Shown here piece by piece: positions 10,592 to 20,106 of a stretch of DNA of 64,000 bases. The notes beneath the pieces were generated by a model that saw only the letters and a program-made list of their open reading frames with translations, was not told where the DNA came from and searched no databases. This stretch comes from Salibacterium aidingense DSM 18341 (GTDB taxonomy: Bacteria > Bacillota > Bacilli > Bacillales > Marinococcaceae). The translations under genes and the position numbers were made by a program. Each line of letters begins with the position of its first letter. Within the stretch, counting starts at the first letter, position 1. The DNA is taken from the NCBI RefSeq assembly GCF_000429685.1, contig NZ_AUCI01000007.1, positions 124,001 to 188,000 of the forward strand. The letters run 5' to 3'.

Positions 10592-13426
10592 TTATTCTTT
10601 TCCTGTCAATGCATTGTTTAAGATACGGCTCTGTTCCTTTTTGTGCGCTTTTGGATCCCCTTCTGATGGACTGGAACGCCGTTTTCTTCCAATATACTCT
10701 GTCTTCACTTTTTCCGGCGCGATGCTGCGCAGCAGCGGCTGGATATAACTCCATGCCCCCATATTTTTAGGTTCTTCCTGGACCCACTTAAACTCATTAA
10801 CATTAGGATAATCTTTTATTATAGTTTGGATCTCCTCCCCTGGAAACGGATATAATTCCTCTACCCGTATAATGTGAAGCCAATCCGGTACATTTTCTTC
10901 ATCAAGTGCTTCATGTAAATCTACAGCAACTTTGCCGGAAGCAAAAATGAAGCGTGTGACGTTCTCTTTATTGAAACCGGTTAAGGGTTCTTCCAAGACG
11001 GCATGAAAATGGTCGTTTGTTAATTCGTCTGGAGAGGATGCCACATTTTGGTTCCGCAGTAGACTTTTCGGAGTCATTAATACGAGCGGACGCATTTCTT
11101 CTGTCCCTAAAGTTGCCGCCTGTCTGCGCAAAAGATGGAAATACTGGGCAGAGCTAGTCAGGTTGGCCACATTCCAGTTATTCTCCGCTGCGAGGGTTAA
11201 GAAACGTTCCAGTCGCGCGCTGGAATGCTCCGGCCCCTGTCCTTCATAAGCATGAGGAAGCAGGAAGACAATCCCTGATTTCTGTCCCCATTTGGCACGC
11301 CCGGCTGAAACAAACTGATCAAAGATAACCTGGGCCGCATTGGCAAAATCACCAAACTGGGCTTCCCATAATACAAGAGTTGTCGGTTCATGAACATTAT
11401 ATCCGTATTCGAATCCAACAATGGAAGCTTCCGATAACGGACTGTTATAAATAGCAAAAGAAGCCTGCGCACTTGATAATGTGTGAAGCGGAGAATAAAT
11501 ATCCCCGTTCTGGTAATCATGGAGGACTAGATGACGGTGGGCAAATGTTCCTCTTTGAGTATCCTGCCCGGTTAGACGAACTGGCGTTCCTTCTGAAATA
11601 ACCGTTGCGTAGGCAAGTGTTTCGGCGTGGGCCCAGTCTATTTTTCCACCCTCTTCAAGCGCACCTTCTCTTCGTTCCAGAATCTTTTTTAGTTTAGGAA
11701 ATACACTGAAACCTTCCGGCCACGTAATTAACTCCTGGTTAATCTGTTTTAACCGGCCGGCATCAAAGGAGGTGTCGACGACAGGAAGTCTTCTTTCCAC
11801 TTCTTCCGGAATTTCTTCTTCCGCCGGTTCTTCCTTATCAATATCAGCCACTTTTTCATACTGGGAGGACAATAGTTGATCTGCATTTTCTTTCATTTCC
11901 GAAGCTTCGTCTTCACTCAGTACATTGTCTTTCACCAGTTCATTGGCATATACTTCCCTGACCCTGGAGTGTTGTTTAATAACATCATACATATAAGGCT
12001 GAGTAGCTACCGGTTCATCCATTTCGTTATGCCCAAACCTGCGGTACCCAATCAAATCAATCAAGAAGTCCTTACTAAAACGAGTGCGGTATTCATAGGC
12101 AAGTTTGACCGCTGCCATACAGGCATCCGGATCATCCGCATTCACATGAACAATCGGGATTTCATAACCTTTTGCGGGATCGCTGGCATAAGTAGTGGAT
12201 CTGGAATCATGGGTGTCGGTCGTAAAACCAAGCTGATTATTGGCAATAACATGCAGCGTTCCGCCGGTTTGATACCCTTTCAGCCGGCTCATATTCAGGG
12301 TTTCCGTTACAATGCCTTCGCCGGGAAATGCTGCATCCCCATGAATAAGAACGGCAACCGCTTTCGATGTATCCTGCTGCGGAAATCCCGCATTCGAACT
12401 GTCATCTTGTGCTGCTCTCGCATATCCTTCGACTACGGGGTTCACATACTCAAGATGGCTCGGGTTGTTTGCAAGGGTAATACGAGAGTCAAACGATTCG
12501 TGTTCTACTTTTTTATGAGCGCCAAGGTGATATTTTACGTCTCCTGTCCAGCCATAGTTAATCCCGATGGACCCTTCCGAAGGAACCAGGTCTTTGTTTG
12601 GAGCATGTTGAAATTCAGAGAAAATCAGATCGTATGGTTTGCCCAGTACATGGGCCAATACACTCAGTCGTCCGCGGTGGGCCATGCCGATCATGACATG
12701 GCGCGCCCCGTCCTGAATAGCATCCTGGGAGAAATCATCCAGCATTGGGACAAGGGTATCGACCCCTTCAATCGAAAATCGTTTCTGTCCTACAAATGTT
12801 TTATGGACAAACTGTTCAAAACTTTCCACATCCGTTAGACTCTGCAGTGCTTTTTTCCGTTTTTCATCCGACAGCGAACGATAAATATGCCCGGTCTCCA
12901 CTTGTTTGTTCAACCATTGATGTTCTTCCACATCATGAACGTGATCAAACTCAAAAGCAATGGAGCGGGTATACATTTCCTTTAAATGATTAATTGCTTC
13001 GAAACCGTCTTTAATATCATCAGGCGCATCCGGACAAATCATTTCTACAGGAAGCTGTCTCAAATCTTCTTCCGTCAATCCGTATTCGTCAATCTTTAAA
13101 AACGAAGTTTCTCCTCCCGGCTCTTGCAAGGGATTAACGTCGGCAGACAGATGGCCGTGAATTCTAATATTATCTGTCAGCTTCACGGCAGCTGCCACTT
13201 TTTTAGCCATGTCCATCTCGCCTGAAGCACTAGGGAGTGGAGCTGCAGCGCCATTCGTATGCGTTTTTCCGATTTCCGGCGCCCCGTATTGGTCAAACCA
13301 CTCCCGCGTTTCTTCATCCAAAGTTTCCGGATTATTTTTGTATTCTTCATAAAGGTCCATTAAATAGCCAAGGTTTGGACCAAAAAATTCCTGCCATGGT
13401 TCTTGCTTGGCTGTGTTTTTGCTCAT
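10592..13426 (-). CDS. odhA: 2-oxoglutarate dehydrogenase E1 (OdhA)
   Basis: Thiamine-diphosphate-dependent E1 that decarboxylates 2-oxoglutarate and reductively succinylates the lipoyl group of OdhB. The 944 residues match Bacillus OdhA. Recognisable are the N-terminal E1 leader ending in [30 protein letters not shown] in the ThDP domain, the cofactor segment [10 protein letters not shown]...NNQLGFTT, and the transketolase-like half with RGTFAHRH and [13 protein letters not shown]. The ATG has TTGGAGGT 10 nt upstream. It is first in the odhA-odhB operon. Confidence 0.97.
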   Translation of the reverse strand: MSKNTAKQEPWQEFFGPNLGYLMDLYEEYKNNPETLDEETREWFDQYGAPEIGKTHTNGAAAPLPSASGEMDMAKKVAAAVKLTDNIRIHGHLSADVNPLQEPGGETSFLKIDEYGLTEEDLRQLPVEMICPDAPDDIKDGFEAINHLKEMYTRSIAFEFDHVHDVEEHQWLNKQVETGHIYRSLSDEKRKKALQSLTDVESFEQFVHKTFVGQKRFSIEGVDTLVPMLDDFSQDAIQDGARHVMIGMAHRGRLSVLAHVLGKPYDLIFSEFQHAPNKDLVPSEGSIGINYGWTGDVKYHLGAHKKVEHESFDSRITLANNPSHLEYVNPVVEGYARAAQDDSSNAGFPQQDTSKAVAVLIHGDAAFPGEGIVTETLNMSRLKGYQTGGTLHVIANNQLGFTTDTHDSRSTTYASDPAKGYEIPIVHVNADDPDACMAAVKLAYEYRTRFSKDFLIDLIGYRRFGHNEMDEPVATQPYMYDVIKQHSRVREVYANELVKDNVLSEDEASEMKENADQLLSSQYEKVADIDKEEPAEEEIPEEVERRLPVVDTSFDAGRLKQINQELITWPEGFSVFPKLKKILERREGALEEGGKIDWAHAETLAYATVISEGTPVRLTGQDTQRGTFAHRHLVLHDYQNGDIYSPLHTLSSAQASFAIYNSPLSEASIVGFEYGYNVHEPTTLVLWEAQFGDFANAAQVIFDQFVSAGRAKWGQKSGIVFLLPHAYEGQGPEHSSARLERFLTLAAENNWNVANLTSSAQYFHLLRRQAATLGTEEMRPLVLMTPKSLLRNQNVASSPDELTNDHFHAVLEEPLTGFNKENVTRFIFASGKVAVDLHEALDEENVPDWLHIIRVEELYPFPGEEIQTIIKDYPNVNEFKWVQEEPKNMGAWSYIQPLLRSIAPEKVKTEYIGRKRRSSPSEGDPKAHKKEQSRILNNALTGKE

Positions 13427-13834
13427 CTGGCTATACCTCCAAATGGTAAGTGATAGTTGGATTTTGGAAAAAATATGTAATTCCCCGAAGACATCGTATG
13501 CAATTTACGCTATTTTTCCACTCACCCCTCTCACCATTTACACCTGATTTTTGACAATTTGTTTACGTTCCATTGTATTTTAACATGAGGATACATGCTT
13601 CTCAAAAGCTCCGCACATAAATATAACACGTAATCCAGATACATATAAATATGTAGAAACCAGGTATAAAAATAGTTTAAAAAATTTTTGGGGTCTTCTG
13701 GATGCTGAAATGAAATACTAATGTTATTGTACAACAATTCCACCATAATAAAAGTGTAAGTTTAAAATTCTTTAATGCTTCCTGACCTATAGAGAGGTAT
13801 AATAACGGGGAGAAAATGAGAAAGGAGAAAAAGT
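13427..13834. other. Divergent intergenic region odhA / HAD gene
   Basis: About 400 AT-rich bases hold no gene I would accept; a 71-codon minus-strand frame here has no ribosome site or protein-like composition. On the plus strand a perfect TTGACA (13551-13556) stands 17 nt from TGTATT (13574-13579), far from the HAD start, and a second TATAAT (13798-13803) lies 31 nt before the HAD ATG without a good -35. The minus strand has TTGCAT and a weak -10 that may serve odhA. Confidence 0.4.
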
Positions 13835-14632
13835 ATGATTAAGGCTCTAATGTTTGATCTTGACGATACCCTTCTGTGGGACAAAAAAAGTGTCAAAGAA
13901 GCGTTAAGGGCAGTATGCCTGGAAGCGGAACAAGCGGCTGGTATCCCGGCGGAATCCTTTGAAAATACTGTACGGAAAACAGCTGCTGCGTTATATCAGA
14001 ACTATGAATCTTACCCATTCACAAAAAAAATCGGGATTAATCCCTTTGAAGGCCTATGGGGAACATTTCCGGATAAAATCAACGTTGGTTTCCAAACTAT
14101 GCATCAAGAAATGCCTGCTTATCAAGAACAGACCTGGATACAAGCACTGCGAGAACACGGGGTGGAAAATAAAGACCTGGGAAAACAGCTGGCCGTTCGT
14201 TTCCCTTATCACCGGAAAAAGCTTCCTTTTATTTATCCCGAGACGTTTGAGGTTTTATCCGAGTTGAAAGATGACTATCAGCTGCTGCTTTTAACAAACG
14301 GGGCTCCGTCGCTGCAGAATACAAAACTTGACATGACCCCGCAGCTTGTCCCGTACTTTGACTACATAGTAATATCCGGGGCTTTTGGGTTTGGAAAACC
14401 AGATCCGTCCATCTTTTACCATGCATTAAAGCTGTTGGATATCGATGCCTCGGAGGCAGTGATGATCGGGGACAATTTGTTTACAGATATAGACGGGGCA
14501 AACCGGTCCGGTGTTTCAAGTATTTGGCTTAATCGGGAGGGGAAAGAAGCTGCGGCTGATATTTCCTTTCACCAGGAAATTTCTAATTTAAATGAGCTGC
14601 GAAATGGTCTAAATAGTATTGTTTCCTCATAA
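13835..14632 (+). CDS. HAD-superfamily hydrolase
   Basis: Probable phosphatase of the haloacid dehalogenase superfamily, 265 residues. All four motifs are present: DLDDT with the nucleophile Asp8 and acid Asp10, LLTNG (motif II), the Lys of FGFGKPDPSIF (motif III), and IGDNLFTDIDGA (motif IV). The helical cap between motifs I and II is of the C1 type seen in YjjG/YsaA-like proteins. AAAGGAG upstream sets the ATG. Substrate cannot be inferred; neighbours give no pathway link. Confidence 0.88.
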   Translation: MIKALMFDLDDTLLWDKKSVKEALRAVCLEAEQAAGIPAESFENTVRKTAAALYQNYESYPFTKKIGINPFEGLWGTFPDKINVGFQTMHQEMPAYQEQTWIQALREHGVENKDLGKQLAVRFPYHRKKLPFIYPETFEVLSELKDDYQLLLLTNGAPSLQNTKLDMTPQLVPYFDYIVISGAFGFGKPDPSIFYHALKLLDIDASEAVMIGDNLFTDIDGANRSGVSSIWLNREGKEAAADISFHQEISNLNELRNGLNSIVSS

Positions 14633-14716
14633 TTATTTGAAAATAATTTATTTTATTGTTTCCTGCTTTTATCTATTTTATAATTAGCTTTGAAAATTTA
14701 TACAAAGAATTATGTA

Positions 14717-14746
14717 TTTATGCGTTTAGCATTGGGTTTGTATAAT
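14717..14746 (+). promoter_or_regulatory. Possible promoter of the YjiH-type gene
   Basis: TATAAT (14741-14746) lies 35 nt before the ATG, with TTTATG 18 nt upstream as a partial -35. The -10 is clear, the -35 weak. Confidence 0.45.
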
Positions 14747-14781
14747 TTTTTGAAAGTAAATTTATCGAACGAGGTGGGACA

Positions 14782-16122
14782 ATGAATGATCAATTAAACA
14801 ACTCTGAGGAACGCTCCATTCCCCGTTTTCTTTTGTTTTCCTTTATCGGAATATTCCTGTTTATGATTCCGATACAAGTGGACGGAGAAATTACGATTCC
14901 GGTAGCTGTCCTGGCAAATACGCTTGAAGGATTGGCCGGTCCTATTCTCCCTGGCGCTGCCGCGCTGTTTATGGGTGTTGCCGTAGCTGGTTCGTTTCGT
15001 GCCAGAAGCCGACCGCCCTCTTCTGATCTGCTTCAATCCTTGTTTGAAGTGAATACAGCCTGGCTGATTATTCGTATCCTGGGATTCATTTTTTCCATCC
15101 TGGTCTTGTTTAACATAGGACCGGAATGGCTTATCTCCGGTGCAACCGGAGGGTTATTGCTGGAGTCTCTCATCCCTTTGTTGATCACGGTATTTTTATT
15201 TGCAGGGCTGTTTCTTCCCTTTTTATTGAACTTTGGATTGCTGGAATTCTGCGGGGCTGTATTTTCCCCCATCATGCGTCCTCTTTTCACTCTTCCGGGA
15301 CGATCTTCCATTGATTGTGCTGCCTCCTGGCTCGGAGACGGTACAATAGGGGTTTTATTAACCAATCAGCAGTATGAGCAGGGGTATTATTCCAAACGAG
15401 AGGCTGCCGTGATTGGGACTACTTTTTCCGTGGTGTCGATTACTTTCAGCATTGTTATTCTATCGGATTTGGGACTGACATCATACATTCTTCCTTATTA
15501 CGGGACCATTGTAGCTGCCGGTTTTATAGCTGCTCTGATTATTCCAAGAATACCGCCATTATTATGGAAAAAAGATGAGTATTATGAATCCTCTGCCAAA
15601 GAAGTTGAACGATCCCGTCCGTCTTCCATGAATGTTTTTCAATGGGGGCTGCAGGAAGCATCTAAAAAAGCTGTCCGGCACGACGTTCTTTCTGTCCTGC
15701 GTGGAGGCTTGAAAAACGTTCTCGATATGTGGGTTGGAGTGATTCCGGTGGTGATGGCATTGGGGACCATCGCCGTCGTAATTGCTGAACATACGCCGTT
15801 TTTCGCACTCATTGGAACTCCTTTTGTCCCGCTGCTACAACTGCTGCAGGTACCTGAGGCAGTAGAAGCTTCTCAGACGATGCTGGTTGGCTTTGCTGAT
15901 ATGCTGCTGCCTTCCATCTTAGGCGGAGATATTGAAAGTGAACTGACCCGTTTCGTGATAGCGGCTTTATCTGTCACCCAGCTCATTTATATGTCCGAAG
16001 TTGGAGGATTGCTGCTTGCTTCGAAGCTCCCGATCAAATTTTCAGATCTGGTCCTTATCTTTTTGGAACGAACTATTATTACACTGCCTGTTATTATAGG
16101 CTGTGCTCATCTTATATTTTAA
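14782..16122 (+). CDS. YjiH family membrane protein (nucleoside-recognition/Gate domain)
   Basis: A 446-residue integral membrane protein with about ten hydrophobic segments. It fits the YjiH family, which carries the Gate or nucleoside-recognition fold also found in SpmA/SpmB and nucleoside transporters. Family-like stretches are the early LEGLAGPILPG, the conserved PGRSSIDCAASWLGDGTIGV, and the late LSVTQLIYMSEVGGLLL. Transport role and substrate are unknown. Start chosen from GAGGTGG at a short spacing. It is followed by a bidirectional terminator. Confidence 0.8.
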   Translation: MNDQLNNSEERSIPRFLLFSFIGIFLFMIPIQVDGEITIPVAVLANTLEGLAGPILPGAAALFMGVAVAGSFRARSRPPSSDLLQSLFEVNTAWLIIRILGFIFSILVLFNIGPEWLISGATGGLLLESLIPLLITVFLFAGLFLPFLLNFGLLEFCGAVFSPIMRPLFTLPGRSSIDCAASWLGDGTIGVLLTNQQYEQGYYSKREAAVIGTTFSVVSITFSIVILSDLGLTSYILPYYGTIVAAGFIAALIIPRIPPLLWKKDEYYESSAKEVERSRPSSMNVFQWGLQEASKKAVRHDVLSVLRGGLKNVLDMWVGVIPVVMALGTIAVVIAEHTPFFALIGTPFVPLLQLLQVPEAVEASQTMLVGFADMLLPSILGGDIESELTRFVIAALSVTQLIYMSEVGGLLLASKLPIKFSDLVLIFLERTIITLPVIIGCAHLIF

Positions 16123-16143
16123 AACCCGGTCTTTCCCGGGTAT

Positions 16144-16174
16144 AAAAAACCGGGTGGCCTTCACCCGGTTTTTT
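16144..16174. terminator. Bidirectional terminator
   Basis: AAAAAACCGGGTG-GCCT-TCACCCGGTTTTTT between convergent genes; it can stop transcription from both sides. Confidence 0.88.
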
Positions 16175-16484
16175 ACGCCTCTGTCCGTTTTTTCCCGTAC
16201 CATTCATCCAGTACTTTTGCATCGAGCACCTTATTTTCAATAAATGTGATTTGGGAGCTTTGGAATTCCTCCCGCCAATCCACTTCCAATTCTTCAGCAA
16301 GTCTTATCGTCGTAAGCAGCTCCTGCCAGGCTACATATCGTTTGTACCAGAAAAATTGGGGCTGTTCGTTCATATACGGGTAAAGGTCATCAAATTCTGT
16401 GTGTTTACAGTCAATGGTCCGCTCAAACTGTTCTTTGGCTTCCTGGATTTTCTCTATAAAGAAAGCGGGCATTTCTTTCTTCAT
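16173..16484 (-). CDS. Hypothetical protein
   Basis: A 103-residue soluble, charged protein (MKKEMPAFFIEKIQEAKEQF...) that is mostly helical, with aromatic clusters such as PQFFWYKRYVAWQ near the middle. I chose this ATG over a longer frame because GGAGGGAG precedes it at a normal distance. I do not recognise the family. Its stop lies inside the bidirectional terminator, and a terminator upstream separates it from the next unknown gene. Confidence 0.65.
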   Translation of the reverse strand: MKKEMPAFFIEKIQEAKEQFERTIDCKHTEFDDLYPYMNEQPQFFWYKRYVAWQELLTTIRLAEELEVDWREEFQSSQITFIENKVLDAKVLDEWYGKKRTEA

Positions 16485-16583
16485 CTCTCTCCCTCCAGAC
16501 ATATAATAACCGCTGTTTTTATTTTCCCACAGGGGACCCCATACGAAAAGTATTTTGTATCCATATTTTCCGTCCAATGCGCG

Positions 16584-16628
16584 AAAAAAAGGCAGCGCCT
16601 GGATGTCTCCAGCGTCCTGCCTTTTTTA
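16584..16628 (-). terminator. Terminator directly after the 16629-17321 gene
   Basis: On the minus strand AAAAAAGGCAG-GACGCTGGA ... TCCAGGCGCTGCCTTTTTT starts immediately after the stop codon. The long stem has one internal mismatch. Confidence 0.8.
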
Positions 16629-17321
16629 TCAGCCGATTTCTCCCATTCTTTTCTCCAAACGGGTGACTTTATAATCTTCCGCATGCTTTTTCTCTAAAGA
16701 TTTCACCAGCTTTTTCACTTGCTTTTTAGTGCAGTCAGGGGCCAGCAATTCTTTATTAATCAAGTATTTGATAAGAAAATCGAATCGGCCGCTTTCATAT
16801 TTTTTCTTGTCCTCTGCTTTTTCTAAATATTTGCAGACAGCGTCTTCCAATGTATCTGCATTATTTACAAAATCCCCGTAGCGTTCCAGATAGAAACGGT
16901 AATTGTTTTCACTCAATTTATTTAACAGGGCTGTCAAAAACCGTTCTTCGTTTCCTTTCAGCTGAAAGCCTTTTTTCTCTAATAGACGAATAAAAATGGA
17001 TAAATCCGAATGATAAAAATCAAGGGCAAGGCGGATTTCACTAGTGACATGCAGCGAAAAAGAAAACTTCTCTTCAGAGCGGGCAAGCAATCTATTATGA
17101 AGAGCCCGGGCCACATCAGGATTTAATAAAAAGGAAGGATGAATGGTGTGCAAATATTTTTCAATTTCTTGATGCAGTAAATGGTTGGTTTCCTCTTCTC
17201 TTTTCATTTTTCTTATAGATTCCTGACGTTCCTTTTCTGCATATTCTTCTATTCGCTGCGCTGTTCCTTCAGCCCAGAGTACTCTTTTTTGGTCCAGCTT
17301 TTGTTTCATTGCCTTCAACAT
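16629..17321 (-). CDS. Hypothetical helical protein
   Basis: A 230-residue, Lys/Glu-rich, probably all-helical protein. Residues 1-55 look like a coiled coil (KQKLDQKRVLWAEGT, then EEYAEKERQES). The rest is a globular helical part ending in a Lys-rich segment. Start MLKAMKQK is placed by GGAGGGAGG 7 nt upstream. It is monocistronic, with its own terminator. Family not recognised. Confidence 0.65.
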   Translation of the reverse strand: MLKAMKQKLDQKRVLWAEGTAQRIEEYAEKERQESIRKMKREEETNHLLHQEIEKYLHTIHPSFLLNPDVARALHNRLLARSEEKFSFSLHVTSEIRLALDFYHSDLSIFIRLLEKKGFQLKGNEERFLTALLNKLSENNYRFYLERYGDFVNNADTLEDAVCKYLEKAEDKKKYESGRFDFLIKYLINKELLAPDCTKKQVKKLVKSLEKKHAEDYKVTRLEKRMGEIG

Positions 17322-17545
17322 TTGAAAGCCTCCCTCCACTTCTTTTTTTCTACTCCCGCCACAGCGGTCATGAAACCGTTCTGTCGATTTCCAATGAGTA
17401 GTGTATCACATGATAATTAAAAAGAAAATAGAGTAATTAAAAGTTTTTGCATTTATTTTCGATGTATATGGGTCTCTTTCCATCTGAAAACGTTTCAGGC
17501 TTATATATGGACTGTAATGCTTAATATTTGTGTTATAATCACACC

Positions 17546-17710
17546 CTGTTCCTTTGTTAAACCAACATCAGGAAGATTGCTGCCTAAGAACCGTCTGATG
17601 CATTTACCTTTGAGAACCTTCCTCGCCTTTCATTAAAAAGAATTTGGGACAAAACCATCAAAAGATGAAAAAACCCCGAACGATTCTTGGGAAGCTCGTT
17701 CGGGGTTTTT
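17546..17710 (+). ncRNA. Candidate small RNA in an intergenic region
   Basis: On the plus strand an extended -10 (TGTTATAAT, 17531-17539) faces into a region where the next plus-strand gene is almost 4 kb away. About 165 nt later an intrinsic terminator (CCCCGAACGA/TCGTTCGGGG plus TTTTT) ends the unit. No plausible reading frame lies in between. A GGGACAAAAC box stands 24 nt before the hairpin. The -35 is poor (CTGTAA at 16-nt spacing). The transcript is inferred only from promoter and terminator. Confidence 0.35.
17669..17710. terminator. CCGAACGA-family hairpin, terminator of the esterase gene
   Basis: Stem AAAAACCCCGAACGA/TCGTTCGGGGTTTTT (15 bp) around a 12-nt loop. It is symmetrical, so it can serve the minus-strand esterase ending at 17730 and any plus-strand transcript. 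One of five copies of this stem in the window. Confidence 0.88.
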
Positions 17711-17729
17711 GGATCCCCATAAACTCTTT

Positions 17730-18899
17730 CTATTTCATCATTCTATTAAATGTGCTTTTGCCGACCAGAAATGCCCCTATCGCAAATGCTTCCGCTTCCT
17801 CTTTGAAACGGGAAAAACCTGACGGGCCGTTTTGGATGGTTACGTTGTACTCTTTTTTTGCTTTCACTGACGTCGTGTCTGCTTCTTGTAAAAATTCCGC
17901 GGAATTCTGCAGTGCGCTGTTTCCACTGGTCATTATTTCAAAGAAAGAGACAAAACCATGCATGACCCCCTTATACCGCACTGTTTCCACCGGAGTGCCT
18001 GCTTCGTGAAGTTTTTCCCCGTATAATTCTCCTTCGTCGCGCAGCGGATCGTATTCCGCCGTAATAATCAACGCCGGAGGTAAATCGCTTAGATCTCGGG
18101 CGTTCAACGGAGACGTGTAAGGGTTCTGCCACATGCTCTGCTCCGGGGTATAGGCTTCCCTTGCCTTTAACATGACCTGACGGGATAGTAAATAATAGCC
18201 GCTGTCATACATTGTTCGTGACTCAAAGTTAGTATCCTTAAACGTAGTAAGCGGATAAAACAGCAGTTGAGCGAATAATTCCGGGCCGTTTTGATCTCTC
18301 GATTTTAAGGCAGTAACAGCCGCAAGATTTCCTCCGGCACTATCACCGGCTACCGCGATTTTTTCCGGATTCCCTCCAAATTTTTCAACATGATGGAAGG
18401 CCCATTCCAACGCTTTATAACTGTCTTCTACCGCAGCAGGAAAAACATACTCCGGAGCTACCCGGTAGCCTGGGCTGACTACAACGGCTCCAGTCTTTGC
18501 CGCAAGGGATCGAATAACATTATCATGGGACTCCAGGTTTCCGTATCCTTCCAGAAAAGCTCCTCCGTGATAATACATAATAACCGGGGCATTTTCGACA
18601 TTGGAATACCTGTAAATCCGGACAGGAATGTCGTTATTTTTTCCAACATCTATCGTTGTGTCCGTTCTTTTCATTGTTACTTTTTTATCTTTAGCAGCAT
18701 CCGGCGATAAAAACTCCGGAGCCTTTATATCTGTATCGAGTGTCACTAAATTATTGTTGATGGCATGCAGCACCACCGCTGTTTTAGATGGAAGTTCTCC
18801 GTGTGCTGTCTGCGACCAGTTTTCAATGGACCACACTGTAATAAGACTAAATAGTAACGAGGCAATAACGATAAACTTTATTACCTTTTTCCACATCAT
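17730..18899 (-). CDS. Membrane-anchored alpha/beta hydrolase (HSL-type esterase)
   Basis: A 389-residue carboxylesterase or lipase-like enzyme of the hormone-sensitive-lipase group. The N-terminus has Lys residues and a single hydrophobic segment (about 6-24), a signal anchor or signal peptide, so the enzyme acts outside the membrane. The oxyanion-hole motif YYHGGAF, the nucleophile elbow GDSAGGN (Ser), DPLRDEG (Asp) and VMHGF (His) give a full catalytic set. GGGGAGGAA precedes the first of two adjacent ATGs. Natural substrate unknown. Confidence 0.9.
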   Translation of the reverse strand: MMWKKVIKFIVIASLLFSLITVWSIENWSQTAHGELPSKTAVVLHAINNNLVTLDTDIKAPEFLSPDAAKDKKVTMKRTDTTIDVGKNNDIPVRIYRYSNVENAPVIMYYHGGAFLEGYGNLESHDNVIRSLAAKTGAVVVSPGYRVAPEYVFPAAVEDSYKALEWAFHHVEKFGGNPEKIAVAGDSAGGNLAAVTALKSRDQNGPELFAQLLFYPLTTFKDTNFESRTMYDSGYYLLSRQVMLKAREAYTPEQSMWQNPYTSPLNARDLSDLPPALIITAEYDPLRDEGELYGEKLHEAGTPVETVRYKGVMHGFVSFFEIMTSGNSALQNSAEFLQEADTTSVKAKKEYNVTIQNGPSGFSRFKEEAEAFAIGAFLVGKSTFNRMMK

Positions 18900-19071
18900 T
18901 GGTTCCTCCCCTTTGCCCGCCAGTGCCTCTATATCTCCATTATAACAGAATTTTTGATAATTTATTTAAAATAACTCATATTTTTTCATATTTTCACACA
19001 ATTAGAAGAGAGGTCTCCACTCTAAAATGGATTTATCCATACTTTTCCGGAGGGAATTGGATTTTCCCCTC

Positions 19072-19165
19072 TGTAGGCACAGGACGTGTGCGGTTTTAGG
19101 AGATGTCCCTCTCTCTGAGCCGAATCCCCTGTTAACTAAGCGGTCCCTACGCCAAGCGGGGTATT
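19072..19165 (-). repeat. Partial copy of the dispersed intergenic repeat
   Basis: Minus-strand text CTCCTAAAACCGCACACGTC at 19080-19110 matches CTACTAAAACCGTGCACGTC inside the full repeat copy near 59630. The flanks differ, so only the core is shared. Confidence 0.5.
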
Positions 19166-19190
19166 TGACGAAGAGCAGCTGGATGGATAA

Positions 19191-19233
19191 AAAAATCCCG
19201 AACGACTTTTCCATGTATCGTTCGGAACTTTTA
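19191..19233 (-). terminator. CCGAACGA-family hairpin, terminator of nfrA
   Basis: Arms CCGAACGA (19198-19205) and TCGTTCGG (19218-19225), with GATTTTTTTA following on the minus strand, end the nfrA transcript. No GGGACAAA box is seen next to this copy. Confidence 0.8.
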
Positions 19234-19248
19234 TTTTAGGGGGTGAAG

Positions 19249-19986
19249 TTATTTCATAAATCCTTTTTGTGGGACGAATTTGTTTAAATACAGACGTTTG
19301 CTTTTTGCCAGGGCAGAAGAAACCTGACTGGTCCACGTTATCTCTTTTTTTGTATTGGCCCGGCTGCGATAGTAGTTGAAAATAGTTTGATCATACGCTC
19401 TGAGCTGGGCATGTTTAATTTCATTGTATTCATTCTCATGGAAAATGACGGTTTGAGGTAATCTTGGTTTCTGTTCCTGATAGGAGTCCGGCCATCCGAC
19501 CGCCATACCGAATAATGGAAGCACATTGTCCGGTGTCTGCAGAAGAGAACTTACGGCTTCCAGGTTATTTCGGAGGCCGCCGATATAACATATTCCAAGA
19601 CCCATGGATTCCGCGGCGATAGCTGCATTTTGGGCTGCCAGGGCAGCGTCAATCACCGCCACCATAAAACCTTCCGTGCTCTCCACGGAAGCAGAAATAT
19701 CCTGCTCATGGACGGAGGCCGCCGTTAGATGCCGTGACAAATCTGCGCAAAATACAAAGAAATAACCATTTTCCGAGACATACGTCTGTCCTCCGGCTAA
19801 TGCAGCAAGCCTGTCCTTTTTTTCTTGACTGGTGACCCCGATAATAGAATAAGCCTGCAAAAAACTTGAGGTCGAAGCCGACTGTGCGGCACGGATTATT
19901 TCATTAATATTTGATTCAGGAATCGGATCATTTTTAAAATTACGTACGGAACGGTGGTTAAGAATGGTTTCTATTGCAGGATTCAC
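19249..19986 (-). CDS. nfrA: FMN-dependent NADPH oxidoreductase NfrA
   Basis: Flavin reductase/nitroreductase of the NfsA/FRP family; in B. subtilis NfrA reduces FMN and other acceptors with NADPH. The 245 residues align by eye with B. subtilis NfrA: N-terminal ETILNHRSVRNF, SASTSSFLQAYSIIGV, NGYFFVFCADL, IAAESMGLGICYIGGLRNN and PLFGMAVGWP. Start codon is GTG at 19986, with AAGGAAGTGAG upstream. It lies alone between two terminators. Confidence 0.93.
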   Translation of the reverse strand: MNPAIETILNHRSVRNFKNDPIPESNINEIIRAAQSASTSSFLQAYSIIGVTSQEKKDRLAALAGGQTYVSENGYFFVFCADLSRHLTAASVHEQDISASVESTEGFMVAVIDAALAAQNAAIAAESMGLGICYIGGLRNNLEAVSSLLQTPDNVLPLFGMAVGWPDSYQEQKPRLPQTVIFHENEYNEIKHAQLRAYDQTIFNYYRSRANTKKEITWTSQVSSALAKSKRLYLNKFVPQKGFMK

Positions 19987-20035
19987 TCGCGCTCACTTCC
20001 TTTGCCTCGATTGTATAAAATATTGTACCAAAATA

Positions 20036-20065
20036 AGCATGCCTTCCAAAAACAGAAGGCATGCT
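20036..20065 (-). terminator. Terminator of mazEF
   Basis: A perfect 11-bp stem AGCATGCCTTC/GAAGGCATGCT with an 8-nt loop, followed on the minus strand by TTATTTTGG, lies between mazF and nfrA. Confidence 0.7.
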
Positions 20066-20106
20066 CTGTGTTAAATATGTATGACTGATTCATGAAGCTG
20101 TCCTAT

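Larger units (their letters stand above)
18900..19248. other. Intergenic region with a repeat fragment and a hairpin
   Basis: About 350 bases without a gene. The first 100 are AT-rich and probably hold the esterase promoter. From about 19072 a GC-rich block resembles part of the dispersed intergenic repeat of this genome, on the minus strand, and the nfrA terminator follows. A 70-codon frame across it reads through the repeat and is not protein-like. Confidence 0.5.

Noticed and set aside
11876-12838. 320-codon open frame antisense to odhA
   Set aside because: It lies wholly opposite a well-supported gene, has a composition with many Ile/Phe/Arg and no ribosome site, and follows from codon bias of odhA.
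13531-13746. 71-codon minus-strand frame in the odhA upstream region
   Set aside because: AT-rich, no SD, Tyr/Leu-rich random-looking translation in promoter DNA.
17482-17497. cre-like CTGAAAACGTTTCAG
   Set aside because: One base shorter than the CcpA operator in its second half, and not placed at a promoter of a suitable gene.
19027-19239. 70-codon plus-strand frame
   Set aside because: Runs through a repeat fragment and the nfrA terminator hairpin; no SD.
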